Positions 21,848 through 30,803 are shown, numbered from the stretch's first letter. The stretch: 64,000 bases of DNA from CAVPDA01 sp963702495 (GCA_963702495.1 CAVPDA010000003.1:248001-312000); one strand, 5' to 3'. Made by a program: numbers and translations. Notes: a model not told the origin generated them from the letters alone.

Positions 21848-22741
21848 ATGAGCAAGATCGGTTTCGTGGGGCTCGGCATCATGGGCACGCCGATGGCAGG
21901 GCACCTGATCAAGGGCGGACACAGCGCGTTCCTGCACAGCCGCAGCGGCGTGCCGCAGGCTCTGAAGGAGGCCGGCGGCACTGCCTGCGCCAGCGGGCGC
22001 GAGGTGGCACAGGCGGCCGACGTGGTCTTCCTCATGGTGCCCGACACGCCGCACGTCGAGGCGGCCCTGTTCGGCGACAACGGCATCGCCGCCGGGCTGT
22101 CGCGCGGCAAGGTCGTGGTCGATATGAGCTCGATCTCGCCGATCGCGACCAAGGACTTCGCGCGGCGCATCCGCGACATCGGCTGCGACTATCTCGATGC
22201 CCCGGTGTCGGGCGGCGAAGTCGGCGCCAGGAACGCGACCTTGTCGATCATGGTCGGCGGCGAGCCGGCGGTGTTCGAGCGCGTGAAGCCGCTGTTCGAA
22301 TTGATGGGCAAGAACATCACGCTGGTCGGCGGCAACGGCGACGGCCAGACGGCGAAGGTCGCCAATCAGATCATCGTCGCGCTGAACATCGAGGCGGTGG
22401 CCGAGGCGCTGCTGTTCGCGGCCAAGGCCGGCGCCGACCCGGCCCGCGTGCGCCAGGCGCTGATGGGCGGATTCGCCGCGTCCCGCATCCTCGAAGTACA
22501 CGGCGAGCGGATGATCAGGCGGACCTTCGATCCGGGCTTCCGCATCGAACTGCACCAGAAGGACCTCAACCTCGCGCTGTCGAGCGCGCGTGCGCTCGGC
22601 GTGTCGCTGCCGAACACCGCGACCGCGCAGGAACTGTTCAACGCCTGTGCCGCGCACGGCGGCAAGGCCTGGGATCACTCGGGGCTGGTGCGGGCGCTGG
22701 AGAAACTGGCCAACTTCGAGATCGGCCAGGTCGCACCCTGA
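21848..22741 (+). CDS. glxR: 2-hydroxy-3-oxopropionate (tartronate semialdehyde) reductase
   Basis: A 297-residue beta-hydroxyacid dehydrogenase reducing tartronate semialdehyde to D-glycerate with NAD(P)H, the third step after Gcl and Hyi. N-terminal Rossmann motif GFVGLGIMGTPMAGHL is at 5-20. The substrate-binding signature DAPVSGGEVGA follows. Catalytic Lys170 lies in GQTAKVANQ, and KDLNLAL marks the C-terminal helical domain. Garr/glxR paralogues cannot be separated by sequence alone; operon context favours glxR. The pathway continues through glycerate kinase, not found in this window. Confidence 0.93.
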   Translation: MSKIGFVGLGIMGTPMAGHLIKGGHSAFLHSRSGVPQALKEAGGTACASGREVAQAADVVFLMVPDTPHVEAALFGDNGIAAGLSRGKVVVDMSSISPIATKDFARRIRDIGCDYLDAPVSGGEVGARNATLSIMVGGEPAVFERVKPLFELMGKNITLVGGNGDGQTAKVANQIIVALNIEAVAEALLFAAKAGADPARVRQALMGGFAASRILEVHGERMIRRTFDPGFRIELHQKDLNLALSSARALGVSLPNTATAQELFNACAAHGGKAWDHSGLVRALEKLANFEIGQVAP

Positions 22742-22912
22742 TCGCGTGCCGCCTCTGCCCTCGGGGGCGGATCGCCGAAGGCGCGCGCGAATGCGCGATC
22801 CGGCCGGGCAACGCGGCCGCAGCGGCCGGTTCGAGGATGCGCGCCCGTCCGGCGAAGCGCCTTGCATCCGTCCGGCAAGGCTGCGGCCGGTGGAGAGCCG
22901 CTTGGCAGCGGC

Positions 22913-23191
22913 CTAGCGCGCTGGCGCGCCCGCCGCGCACTTCGTGAGCACCACCTTGTCGAGCGGGAATCGCTTGGCAAGGTCGAGCTTCGAGATATGC
23001 GCGTTGTACGCCTTCAACTGCGCCGTGGCCGTCCCCGGCATGACGGGAGAGAACTCCACCTGGGCCGCGCCTTTCTTTTCCCCAGGATTGATGGTGGCGC
23101 CGGCCGCAATGGACAGGGCCACCGGCAAGGGGACGGTTCCGGCACGGTGCGATCCTCGCGCGCCGGCGACGCCGGAGCAGAAACGGCTCAT
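22913..23191 (-). CDS. Small hypothetical protein
   Basis: A 92-residue frame whose ATG is preceded by GGGAGGC, a good ribosome-binding site. The C-terminal half (AQVEFSPVMPGTATAQLKAY then LAKRFPLDKVVLTKC) reads like real protein; the first 25 residues are less convincing and no clear signal peptide is seen. I do not recognise a family. It lies downstream of the truncated metallopeptidase on the same strand, separated by about 150 bp. Confidence 0.45.
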   Translation of the reverse strand: MSRFCSGVAGARGSHRAGTVPLPVALSIAAGATINPGEKKGAAQVEFSPVMPGTATAQLKAYNAHISKLDLAKRFPLDKVVLTKCAAGAPAR

Positions 23192-23343
23192 GATGCCTCC
23201 CTCGGATGACAGCCCATGGCCGCAGGCTTGCGCGGACCGCCTGAAGACGATGCTTGAGTATAGGCCGGACAAGACTCCTTTCCGCACCTGCCTTCAGCAA
23301 CCGCGTCCGCGGCATGCAGTTGCACTTTGGACTATCCCGAAGT

Positions 23344-23690
23344 TCAGTGCGGATAGAGCTTGCGCACGAACGCCTTGTCGCTGTCGGACAGAACCTTTCC
23401 GCCGACGATGGCGCGGCCATCGAGGAACCACGACGCCGGATAGTCGTAGGACATGATGGAGCCCGGATCGAAGGGACGGTATTCGACGTCTTCGTATTTC
23501 TCGAGCAGCACGCGGTCGACCTGTTCCTTCGACCAGTTGTTCGGCAGGCCACACAGGTCGCGGTAGACCACCTCCTTGTTCCACTTGAGATCGACATTCG
23601 GGTTGTTGGTCTCGTGGATCAGCCCCAGCACATGGCCCAGTTCGTGCAGGACGTTGTAGTCCTCGACCCATCCCAGGTGCATAGGCTGGC
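23344..23690 (-). pseudogene. Astacin/matrixin-like zinc metallopeptidase, 5' part lost at a duplication junction
   Basis: About 113 codons of a metzincin peptidase. The full zinc signature HELGHVLGLIHE (HExxHxxGxxHE) and the Met-turn SIMSYDYP are present, with the segment NNWSKEQVDRVLLEKYEDVEY between. Homology begins at MHLGWVEDYN, exactly where the long direct repeat shared with 27491 onward starts (23679). The N-terminal half with signal peptide and propeptide is therefore missing, and upstream sequence belongs to the duplicated STAND gene tail. An in-frame ATG exists further upstream in repeat DNA, but a product would lack the first half of the fold. Confidence 0.8.
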
Positions 23691-26245
23691 ACAGGCGCGG
23701 ACAATCGCCCAAGGTGCACGCGTTGCGCAGGGCTCGCCGGAACCGAAGCAAAAGAACCGGTCAGCGTGGGGAAGCCAGACTCTTCTCTGTGCACGGGTCG
23801 TGGCGATCAATCCGGCCAGCTTGCGGCGGCGGCCTCGGCGTCTTCGAGTTCCGGCAGGCGGCGGCCGTAATCATGGGTTTCGATCAGGCGGCGCGCCTCG
23901 GCGAGGGCATTGCGGTCGTGGAAGAGCCGGGCGCGGGTCAGGGCGATGTCGGCGAGGTGCAGGGCCATGCCGCCGCGGGCGGCGATGCGCTGGGCCTCGT
24001 CCAGGTCGGCGCGGGCGGCGTCGGGCACGCCCAGGGCGTGGCGCAGCCAGGCGCGGGTGAGGAGGCCGAGAGGGATGAACTGCTGCTGGCCGGCGGCGCG
24101 CAGGCGGTCGACGGCGCGCTCGGTGTGGTCGCGGGCTTCGCGGCCGGGCGGGCGGCCCTGGAGACGGTCGGCGTAGAGGGCGCAGCGGGCGAGGGTGAGG
24201 TGGTCGAGCCCAATGTCGAGCAGATTTTTGGAACCGGCCAGAACGATGTCGAGTGCTGATCTGACCTCGCGCGCGCCACCTCATCGCAGGCCGCCACCAG
24301 ACCCGGATCGGCTCCCGCCCCCGCAGCACTTATGCCGGACCAGGCGGCCCGCTCGGCCCCGGCCAGGAGCAGGTCGCAGTACCGGAAGCCCAGGAGCGAG
24401 TAGAGCAGCGGGTACTGGGGCTGATCCTGCGCCTGCAGGCGCTCGGCCTCGGCGAAGGCGGCCAGTGCCTGCCTGTCTCGCCCTGCTGGTGCAGGGCGTC
24501 CGCCAGGGTGGCGCGCTTACTCAAGCGCTGGAAGGCATCGCCGCTGCGCTCGGCGTACTCCACCGCGCGGCGGGCGTCCGCCACCGCGTCCTGGACACGG
24601 CCCAGGCCGAGCTGCAGCTCGCTCAAGTTGTTGTAGCCGATGGCGGCGCTCGTCCAGTCCTGCTGTTGCACGGCCATCTCAACCCCGGCGCGCATGGGTT
24701 CCAGGGCCTCGGCGAGCCGGCCCAGGGCGCGCAGGCGGGTGGCCGCCTCGCTGAGCAGCCAGGCCTGGTCGGACTCGCTCAGGGCCGGGGCCGGGCGGCG
24801 CCAGGGCTCGGTGAAGAAGCAGGCGAGCGCACCCAGGTCGGCGCCGAAGGCCCCGAGCTTTCTGGTGCTGTAGAAGCCGTCGCTCCCCGTGCCGCGCAGG
24901 ATGCGGTCGCGATAGACCTCGGCGCGGGCCTCCTGCCACAAGCCCGCCAGGCAGCCATGGGCGACGGCCTGGTAGAGGGGCTGGAGCCCGGCCAGGCCCT
25001 CCGGCCGGTGGGGCACGCTCGCCTTGAGCCATGCGTAGAGCCGGCGGTGGCCTTCGCGCCAGGCCTCGGGCTGGCCGCTCTTGAGTGTTTCGGCCAGGTG
25101 CTCGCGCACCAGGGGGTGGGCGTCGAGGCTGCCGCTGTCCGCGTCCGGCGCGATCAGGCCGGCTTCTTCGAGACGGCGCAGGCTGACCCGCCATTCGGTC
25201 TCGGAGATGGGGTGGGTCGGAGACTTGAGGCGGGCAAGCCAGCCTTTGGGCCGCTCGAACAGGCGCTCCGTGAGGCCGCGGATGGGCGGCGCGGCCCGCA
25301 AGGCACTGAGCGCGTCGGCGCTCGCGGGGCGATCGAAGAAGCCGAGCAGGCGCAGCACCGCGAGGCAGCGGGCGCCGGGCTCACCGCCCGCCGCGAGCCA
25401 GCGCTCGTAGGCAGCCATGAGGCGGAAGGCGTGGCCGCCGGTGGTCTGGTTGGCCTCGGAGAAGTCGATCCGATCACGCCGCCGGATGTCGCCCCCGTGG
25501 GCGAGGTGCAGAAAGCGCCCGAGCAGTGATAGGGTGAGGGCATGGCCGTGGACTTCGCGGCTGGCCTCGATCAATTCCCGATCATCGGCCGCGATGGACG
25601 CGGCCCCGGCGCGGTTTGCGCCGAGGGTGTGGAGCAGGCATGCGCCGTCGGTCTCGCTTAGGTTGCCGAGGTCCAGACGCAGCACCGAGCCCTGGGGGTG
25701 ACTCGGTGTTCGCACCCACTCGCCCAGATCCTGGAGCCACTCGCGGCTGGTGAGCAGGCACAGCCCGGGCTGGCCGGCGGCGGCAAGCTGGCTGAGAAGC
25801 GCTTTGAGACCGGGGGCGCGCAGCTCTCCGGCCAGGGGGCCGGGCGGGTATTGCAGCGGCTCCAGGCCGTCCAGGACCAGCAGCGTGCGGCGGGCGCCGA
25901 TGCGATCGGCCAGCGCCCGGCCCTTGTCCGCCGGGTTGGCAGAAGGCGCGATGTCGACGCCGAACCAGTCGAGGGCGGCGGCGAGGAAGTGGTCCTCCGA
26001 AGCCTGCCGGTCCTCCCCCGTGCCCTGGCTGTAGAAGGACCAGCCGTAGACTTCCGTGGCGCCGCCCCAGCCGGCGGCCCTCAGCCCATCCAGCCAGCGC
26101 TTGACCAGCGCCGTCTTGCCCGTGCCGCCCGGGGCGATCAGTTCCACCACCGCGGTCTTGGGGGCCTTGGAGTCCCCAGCCCAGGCGGCATCGAGGGCTG
26201 CCAGCTCCGGCCCGCGGCCGAGGAAGTGTTCGGCGCCGGCGGGGA
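23679..26245. repeat. Long direct repeat, copy 1 (about 2.57 kb)
   Basis: Matches 27491-30009 in the same orientation. Similarity starts at GCATAGGCT, includes about 130 bp of non-coding DNA after the STAND gene stop, and runs through the TPR and NTPase regions to the start of the linker after the N-terminal effector domain. It is near-identical over the NTPase and much of the TPR region. A central patch (about 25160-25640) is strongly diverged, and the 3' end carries several indels. Confidence 0.85.
23807..24480 (-). pseudogene. Out-of-frame 3' end of the TIR-STAND-TPR gene
   Basis: This stretch aligns with the last 220 or so codons of the SEFIR paralogue but is interrupted by indels. One base is missing near 24477, and the region around 24205-24275 is rearranged relative to copy 2. 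The final in-frame piece (23807-24028) still encodes the shared tail, with GMALHLADIALTRARLF and RRLPELEDAEAAAASWPD. The gene has either decayed at its 3' end or is mis-assembled. The C-terminal TPR ligand-sensing part is affected, which would matter for activation. Confidence 0.75.
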
Positions 26246-26744
26246 ATTCGTGAAAGATAACGCGCTCCGGGGGCAAGGCTAGTCCGGGGACGTGCGCGGG
26301 TCCGAGGCGTGCATCCAAGTCGGCAATCTCCCCGGCGAGCGCCGCAAGTGCGGACTCGGCCGCGTGCCTGCCCATGCCGGTGAGGGCCTTGCCGTCCTTG
26401 GGCCGCGCCTGGATGGGGCGCAGCCAGGGGATGCGGCTCCAGGCGCAGGGGGAGACGATCACCGGGATCACCCGGATGCCCTGCTCCTGGCGCCGTTGCA
26501 GCAGCGGCGGCACTTCCTGGCCGAGAATGAAGCGGGAGGTGAGAAAGTCCGCGGAAACGAGCAGCAGGGCCACGTCGCACTCGGCAATGGCCCGGGCGAT
26601 CTCGGGTTCCCAGTCCGCCCCGGCGGCGATGCGCCGGTCGTCCCAGACCTCCAGCCCTTCGCCGGCCAGGACGCGAAGATGCTTGACGACCCGGTCCTTC
26701 CACGGCTCGTCGCGGTGGCTGTAGCTGACGAAGATCCTGGCCAT
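24330..26744 (-). CDS. TIR-STAND NTPase-TPR protein (paralogue 1), C-terminus frameshifted
   Basis: Putative signalling or defence NTPase. Residues 1-120 form a TIR domain: FVSYSHRD, WDDRRIAAGADWE and LLLVSADFLTSRF, with E77 placed like the catalytic glutamate of NAD-cleaving TIRs. A linker leads to a STAND/NB-ARC-like NTPase with Walker A GGTGKT (206-211) and Walker B LLVLDGLE (288-295). A winged-helix-like region (about 400-520) and TPR-like helical repeats follow. The frame leaves homology at about residue 755 (HQQGE); the intact gene would reach 23807 and about 978 residues. It begins 22 bp after vapC, so it is likely cotranscribed with vapBC. A role in anti-phage NAD depletion is inference from domain architecture. 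Confidence 0.85.
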   Translation of the reverse strand: MARIFVSYSHRDEPWKDRVVKHLRVLAGEGLEVWDDRRIAAGADWEPEIARAIAECDVALLLVSADFLTSRFILGQEVPPLLQRRQEQGIRVIPVIVSPCAWSRIPWLRPIQARPKDGKALTGMGRHAAESALAALAGEIADLDARLGPAHVPGLALPPERVIFHEFPAGAEHFLGRGPELAALDAAWAGDSKAPKTAVVELIAPGGTGKTALVKRWLDGLRAAGWGGATEVYGWSFYSQGTGEDRQASEDHFLAAALDWFGVDIAPSANPADKGRALADRIGARRTLLVLDGLEPLQYPPGPLAGELRAPGLKALLSQLAAAGQPGLCLLTSREWLQDLGEWVRTPSHPQGSVLRLDLGNLSETDGACLLHTLGANRAGAASIAADDRELIEASREVHGHALTLSLLGRFLHLAHGGDIRRRDRIDFSEANQTTGGHAFRLMAAYERWLAAGGEPGARCLAVLRLLGFFDRPASADALSALRAAPPIRGLTERLFERPKGWLARLKSPTHPISETEWRVSLRRLEEAGLIAPDADSGSLDAHPLVREHLAETLKSGQPEAWREGHRRLYAWLKASVPHRPEGLAGLQPLYQAVAHGCLAGLWQEARAEVYRDRILRGTGSDGFYSTRKLGAFGADLGALACFFTEPWRRPAPALSESDQAWLLSEAATRLRALGRLAEALEPMRAGVEMAVQQQDWTSAAIGYNNLSELQLGLGRVQDAVADARRAVEYAERSGDAFQRLSKRATLADALHQQGETGRHWPPSPRPSACRRRISPSTRCSTRSWASGTATCSWPGPSGPPGPA

Positions 26745-26766
26745 CGGCGCTCCGGGTCCGTTCGCC

Positions 26767-27216
26767 TCAGTCGGGCCGGCTTGGCGGCGGCGCCGAAACC
26801 CTTGGCTCTTCCGCCAGCCAGTTCTCGACCATCAGCCCGGGCACCCGCCGAAACTCGCCCTCGTTCGCCGTCACCAGCGTTCGGCCCAGGGCCAGGGCAT
26901 GGGCGGCGATCAAGAGGTCGTTGCCGCCGATCGGGGTGCCGGCCTGTTCCAGTGCCTGGCGGATTTCGGCGTAGTGACGGTCGGCAGGCTCGTCCAAGGG
27001 CAGGACGCCGATGGCGCCCAGAACCGCCTCCATCTGGGCAGTCAGCCGCGCGGAGCCTTTCTTCGCCGCGCCGAAGCGAAGCTCGGACGCGACGACGATG
27101 CTCGTGCAGATGCGCTCTTCCCCGCACTCGGCAATGCGATCGCGGATGCGCCCGGCGGGCTGGCGGATGAGATCCGACAGGATGTTGGTATCCAGCAGGT
27201 AGGCGGGCTTGGACAC
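26767..27216 (-). CDS. vapC: VapC-type PIN-domain toxin
   Basis: A 149-residue PIN-domain ribonuclease. The acidic site is complete: D9 in YLLDTN, E45 in SELRFG, D100 in GGNDLLIAAHA and a terminal acidic position in TANEGEF. VapC toxins cleave tRNA or rRNA and are held inactive by VapB. The start is GTG (GTGTCCAAG), overlapping the antitoxin frame. Downstream the TIR-STAND gene begins after 22 bp. A proline-rich tail follows the domain. Confidence 0.88.
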   Translation of the reverse strand: MSKPAYLLDTNILSDLIRQPAGRIRDRIAECGEERICTSIVVASELRFGAAKKGSARLTAQMEAVLGAIGVLPLDEPADRHYAEIRQALEQAGTPIGGNDLLIAAHALALGRTLVTANEGEFRRVPGLMVENWLAEEPRVSAPPPSRPD

Positions 27217-27461
27217 CGTGGTGGCCCTAGAAGTTCCACCGGCTCGGGCGGCGCGTCGTCCGGCTCCGGAATCGACTCGTCCAGGGGCGCGAGTTGCGCC
27301 AGGACTTCGAGCAAAGCGGGTGCCGGCACCGGCTCGATGATCAGCCGATCCCCGTCCTTGCGGATGATCGCCTCCTTGCCCGGCAGCTCGAACTCCCGGG
27401 GAATGCGGATGGCCTGGTTGCGGCCGTTGGTGAAGAGCGTCACGCGCCGTTCGGTTTGCAT
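27042..27461 (-). CDS. vapB: VapB-type antitoxin (reading frame runs into vapC)
   Basis: The first 77 codons are a typical AbrB/SpoVT-fold VapB: TLFTNGRNQAIRIPREFEL, DGDRLIIEPVP, then the acidic toxin-binding tail ending PPEPVEL. A perfect AAGGAGGT precedes the ATG by 7 bp. In this family the gene normally stops just before vapC. Here the frame stays open for another 62 codons in a different frame from vapC, to 27042. One base less near 27228 would give an immediate TAG, so an indel is likely; a genuine long overlap is the alternative. Confidence 0.8.
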   Translation of the reverse strand: MQTERRVTLFTNGRNQAIRIPREFELPGKEAIIRKDGDRLIIEPVPAPALLEVLAQLAPLDESIPEPDDAPPEPVELLGPPRCPSPPTCWIPTSCRISSASPPGASAIALPSAGKSASARASSSRPSFASARRRKAPRG

Positions 27462-27477
27462 CGGTGAGACCTCCTTA

Positions 27478-27499
27478 AGCCTATGCCTTGGCATAGGCT
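27478..27499. promoter_or_regulatory. Palindromic vapBC operator at the repeat boundary
   Basis: AGCCTATGCC-TT-GGCATAGGCT is a perfect inverted repeat with 10-bp arms, 17 bp upstream of the vapB ATG. VapB/VapBC complexes bind such palindromes to autoregulate. Its right arm (GCATAGGCT) is also the first 9 bp of the long direct repeat, found again at 23679. Confidence 0.6.
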
Positions 27500-30009
27500 A
27501 GCACAGGCGCGGACAATCGCCCAAGGTGCACGCGTTGCGCAGCGCTCGCCGGAACCAAAGTGAAGAAACCGGTCGGCGTGCGGAAGCCATACTCTTCTCT
27601 GTGCACGGGTCGTGGCGATCAATCCGGCCAGCTTGCGGCGGCGGCCTCGGCGCCTTCGAGTTCCGGCAGGCGGCGGTTGTAGTGGTGGGCTTCGATCAGG
27701 CGGCGCGCCTCGGCGAGTGAATTGCGGTCGCGGAAGAGCCGGGCGCGGGTCAGCGCGATGTCGGCGAGGTGCAGGGCCATGCCGCCGCGGGCGGCGATGC
27801 GCTGGGCTTCCTCCAGGTCGGCACGGGCGGCGTCGGCCTCGCCCAGGGCGTGGCGCAGCCAGGCGCGGGTGAGGAGGCCGCGGGGGATATAGTCCTGCTG
27901 GCCGGCGGCGCGCAGGCGGTCGAGGGCGTGCTCGGTGTGCTGCCGGGCCTCGGGGCCGGGCGGGCGGCCCTGGAGGCGGTCGGCGTAGAGGGCGCAGCGG
28001 GCGAGGGTGAGGTGGTCGAGCGCGATGTCAAGCAGCCAGTCGTTTGCTTCGGCGATCTCCAGCGTCTGCTCCGCCCGCCGCGCCACCTCATCGCAGGCCG
28101 CCACCAGATCCCAATTGGCTCCCACCCCCGCTCCGCCCGGCCCGGACCAGGCAGCCCGCTCGGCCCCGGCCAGGAGCAGGTCGCAATACCGGAAGCCCCG
28201 GAGCGAGTAGAGCAGGGGTTCGTGCGGATGCCACTCCGCCTGCAGGCGCTCGGCCTCGGCGAAGGCGTCCAATGCCTCCTCTCTCTCGCCCTGCTGGTGC
28301 AGGGCGTCCGCCAGGGTGGCGCGGCTGGCCATGCGCCAGAAGGCATCGCCGCTGCGCTCGGCGTACTCCACCGCAAGCCGGGCGTCCGCCACCGCGTCCT
28401 GGACCCGGCCCAGGCCGAGCTGCAGCTCGCTCAAGTTGCTGTAGCTGGTGGCGGCGTTCTTCCAGTCCTGCTGTTGCACGGCCATCTCAGCCCCGGCGCG
28501 CATGGGCTCCAGCGCCTCGGCGAGCCGGCCCAGGGCGCGCAGGTCGAAGGCCGCCACGCTGAGCAGCCAGGCCTGGGCGGACTCGCTCAGGGCCGGGGCC
28601 GGGCGGCGCCAGGGTTCGGCGAAGAAGCAGGCGAGCGCACCCAGGTCGGCGCCGAAGGCCCCGAGCTTTTTGGTGCTGTAGAAGGCGTCGTTCCCCGTGC
28701 CGCGCAGGATGCGGTCGATATAGACCTCGTCGCACACTTGCTGCCACAAGCCCGCCAGGCAGCCGTGGGCGACGGCCTGGTAGAGGGGCTGGAGCGCGGC
28801 CAGGCCCTCCGGCCGGTGGGGCACGCTCGCCTTGAGCCATGCGTAGAGCCGGCGGTGGCCTTCGCGCCAGGCCTCGGGCTGGCCGCCCTTGAGTGTTTCG
28901 GCCAGGTGCTCGCGCACCAGGGGGTGGGCGTCGAGGCTGCCGCTGTCCGCGTCCGGCTGGGCCACGCCGCAGTCGGCGAGGTTGGCCAGCGTCGTCGTCC
29001 AGGCGTCTTCGTCCAGGTCCTGCAAGGGCTCGGTGAGCCCGGGGATGGGCGGGGCCGTTCGCAGGGCTTCCAGCAGAGCGCGGCTCGCCGGGCGGTCGAA
29101 GAAGCCGAGCAGGCGCAGGGCCGCCAGCTCCCGCGAGCGGGTCTCGCCTTCGCGGGCAAACCAGGTCTCGTAGGCGGCGACCACCTTGGCCGCATGGCCG
29201 CGGGCGTCGCGGTCGGCACGCACCAGATCGACGGCGTCGCGCTTGCGGATGTCCCCGCCCTTGGCGCGGGCGAGGTAGCGGCCGAGCAGCGAGAGGGTCA
29301 GCGCATGGCCCTGGACTTCCCGGCTCGCGGCGATCAGCTCCGCATCGTCCGGCCCGATGGAGGCGGCCCCCGCCTTGGTCGCGCCCCGGGCGTGAAGCAG
29401 GGCAGCGCCATCGGTCTCGCTCAGGTTGCCGAGGTCCAGACGCAGCACCGAGCCGTGGGGGTGGCTCGGCGTTCGCACCCACTCGCCCAGGTCCTGCAGC
29501 CACTCGCGGCTGGTGAGCAGGCACAGCCCCCGGCTGGCCGGCGGCGGCAAGCTGGCTGAGAAGCGCTTTGAGACCGGGGGCGCGCAGCTCTCCGGCCAGG
29601 GGGCCGGGCGGGTATTGCAGCGGCTCCAGGCCGTCCAGGACCAGCAGCGTGCGGCGGGCGCCGATGCGATCGGCCAGCGCCCGGCCCTTGTCCGCCGGGT
29701 TGGCGGAAGCTTCGATGTCGACGCCGAACCAGTCGAGGGCGGCGGCGAGGAAGTGGTCCTCCGAGGCCTGCCGGTCTTCCCCCGTGCCCTGGCTGTAGAA
29801 GGACCAGCCGTAGACGTCGGTGGCGCCGCCCCAGCCGGCGGCCCTCAGCCCATCCAGCCAGCGCTTGACCAGCGCCGTCTTGCCCGTGCCGCCCGGGGCG
29901 ATCAGTTCCACCACTGCGGTCTTGGGGGCCTTGGAGTCCCCAGCCCAGGCGGCATCGAGGGCTGCCAGCTCCGGCCCGCGGCCGAGGAAGTGTTCGGCCC
30001 CGGCGGGGA
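27491..30009. repeat. Long direct repeat, copy 2 (about 2.52 kb)
   Basis: Counterpart of 23679-26245 in the same orientation. It covers the non-coding 3' flank, TPR region and NTPase of the SEFIR paralogue. Identity ends near 30009, where this copy enters the SEFIR linker and copy 1 enters the TIR linker. Confidence 0.85.
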
Positions 30010-30580
30010 GGTGGGCGAGGTCGATACGGGGGGCAGGCGGGCCGGCGGCGGCAGTGCCAAATGTGAGCGGCTCGCCCCGGAGGCGCGGCTTGGATTTGAG
30101 CTGTCCGACCGGGCCGGGCTCGACCCCGGCTTGGCCGAGCAGGGCGTCGTAAAGCGCTTGGTAGTCGCGCTCCGATGTCAGGCAGTAGCGGGTCTGAGCG
30201 CGCACGGGCTCGGGGATGGAGCCCTCGTCGCCCGGGTCGAAGAGCACTGGCATGAAGCGAGTGGTGGCACTCCGGGCGTCGTAGATTTCCTGCGTGATGA
30301 TTGCCCCTTCCCAGTCCACGCCCTTGCCCTTGTCCGGCGCCTCGTGGCCACGGAAGCGGCGGTAGTAGGTGGGCGTGCAGATCAGCAGAACCCGGTCCGA
30401 CTCGTCCAGCCGGTTCACCATCCAGCGCGGCCAGCCCTCGGGCGGGGTGCCATTGACGTAGCGGTCGAGGATCGTAGCGATGCCGTCGCGCCGCAGCCGT
30501 TCGGACAGGGCGAGGACGCGCTCCCGATGCGCGTCCGAATCGTGGCTGTAGCTGAGGAAGACCCGCGGTGTCGTGCCCAT
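27619..30580 (-). CDS. SEFIR-STAND NTPase-TPR protein (paralogue 2), one apparent frameshift
   Basis: About 986 residues once repaired. Residues 1-150 form a SEFIR domain, the TIR relative shared with IL-17 receptors and found in bacterial signalling proteins: PRVFLSYSHDSDAHRERV, GWPRWM, LLICTPTYYRRF and WEGAIITQEIYD. Then come a linker, the STAND NTPase with Walker A GGTGKT (230-235), a winged-helix-like region, and TPR-like repeats ending with the tail shared with paralogue 1. An extra C in the run at 29527-29531 splits the frame; paralogue 1 lacks it. As written, an N-terminal part (28487-30580) and a C-terminal part (27619-29550) would be separate. Defence role inferred from architecture. 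Confidence 0.85.
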
Positions 30581-30653
30581 GCCAGGCGGCCCGTCTTATG
30601 GGTGAGTGCCAGGAAGGGAGTGTAACCCGGTTAGGACAAGAGAATCAGCCCCC

Positions 30654-30675
30654 GTCCGCCGGGGCCGGGGCGGAC
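30654..30675 (-). terminator. Possible terminator hairpin downstream of the pyruvate kinase-like gene
   Basis: GTCCGCC and GGCGGAC form a 7-bp GC stem with an 8-base loop, about 130 bp past the stop. On the minus strand a loosely T-rich stretch follows 10 bases later. Weak as an intrinsic terminator because the U-tract is poor. Confidence 0.3.
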
Positions 30676-30803
30676 GCGAGGTCGGGCCCTTGGAAGGAAA
30701 TCCGACGGCACTGCGCAAATGCACCGGGTGCGGGCAGCCACCGCCGTTCGTGGATCTCGCCACCGGCCGGCAGCGGTCCGGCGCGCGGCGCGAGGGCGCC
30801 GAA

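Noticed and set aside
24195..25529. Open frames antisense to the STAND genes (24195-25529, 27769-29559, 29426-30625)
   Set aside because: Repeated in both copies because the DNA is duplicated; composition and lack of domains mark them as shadows.
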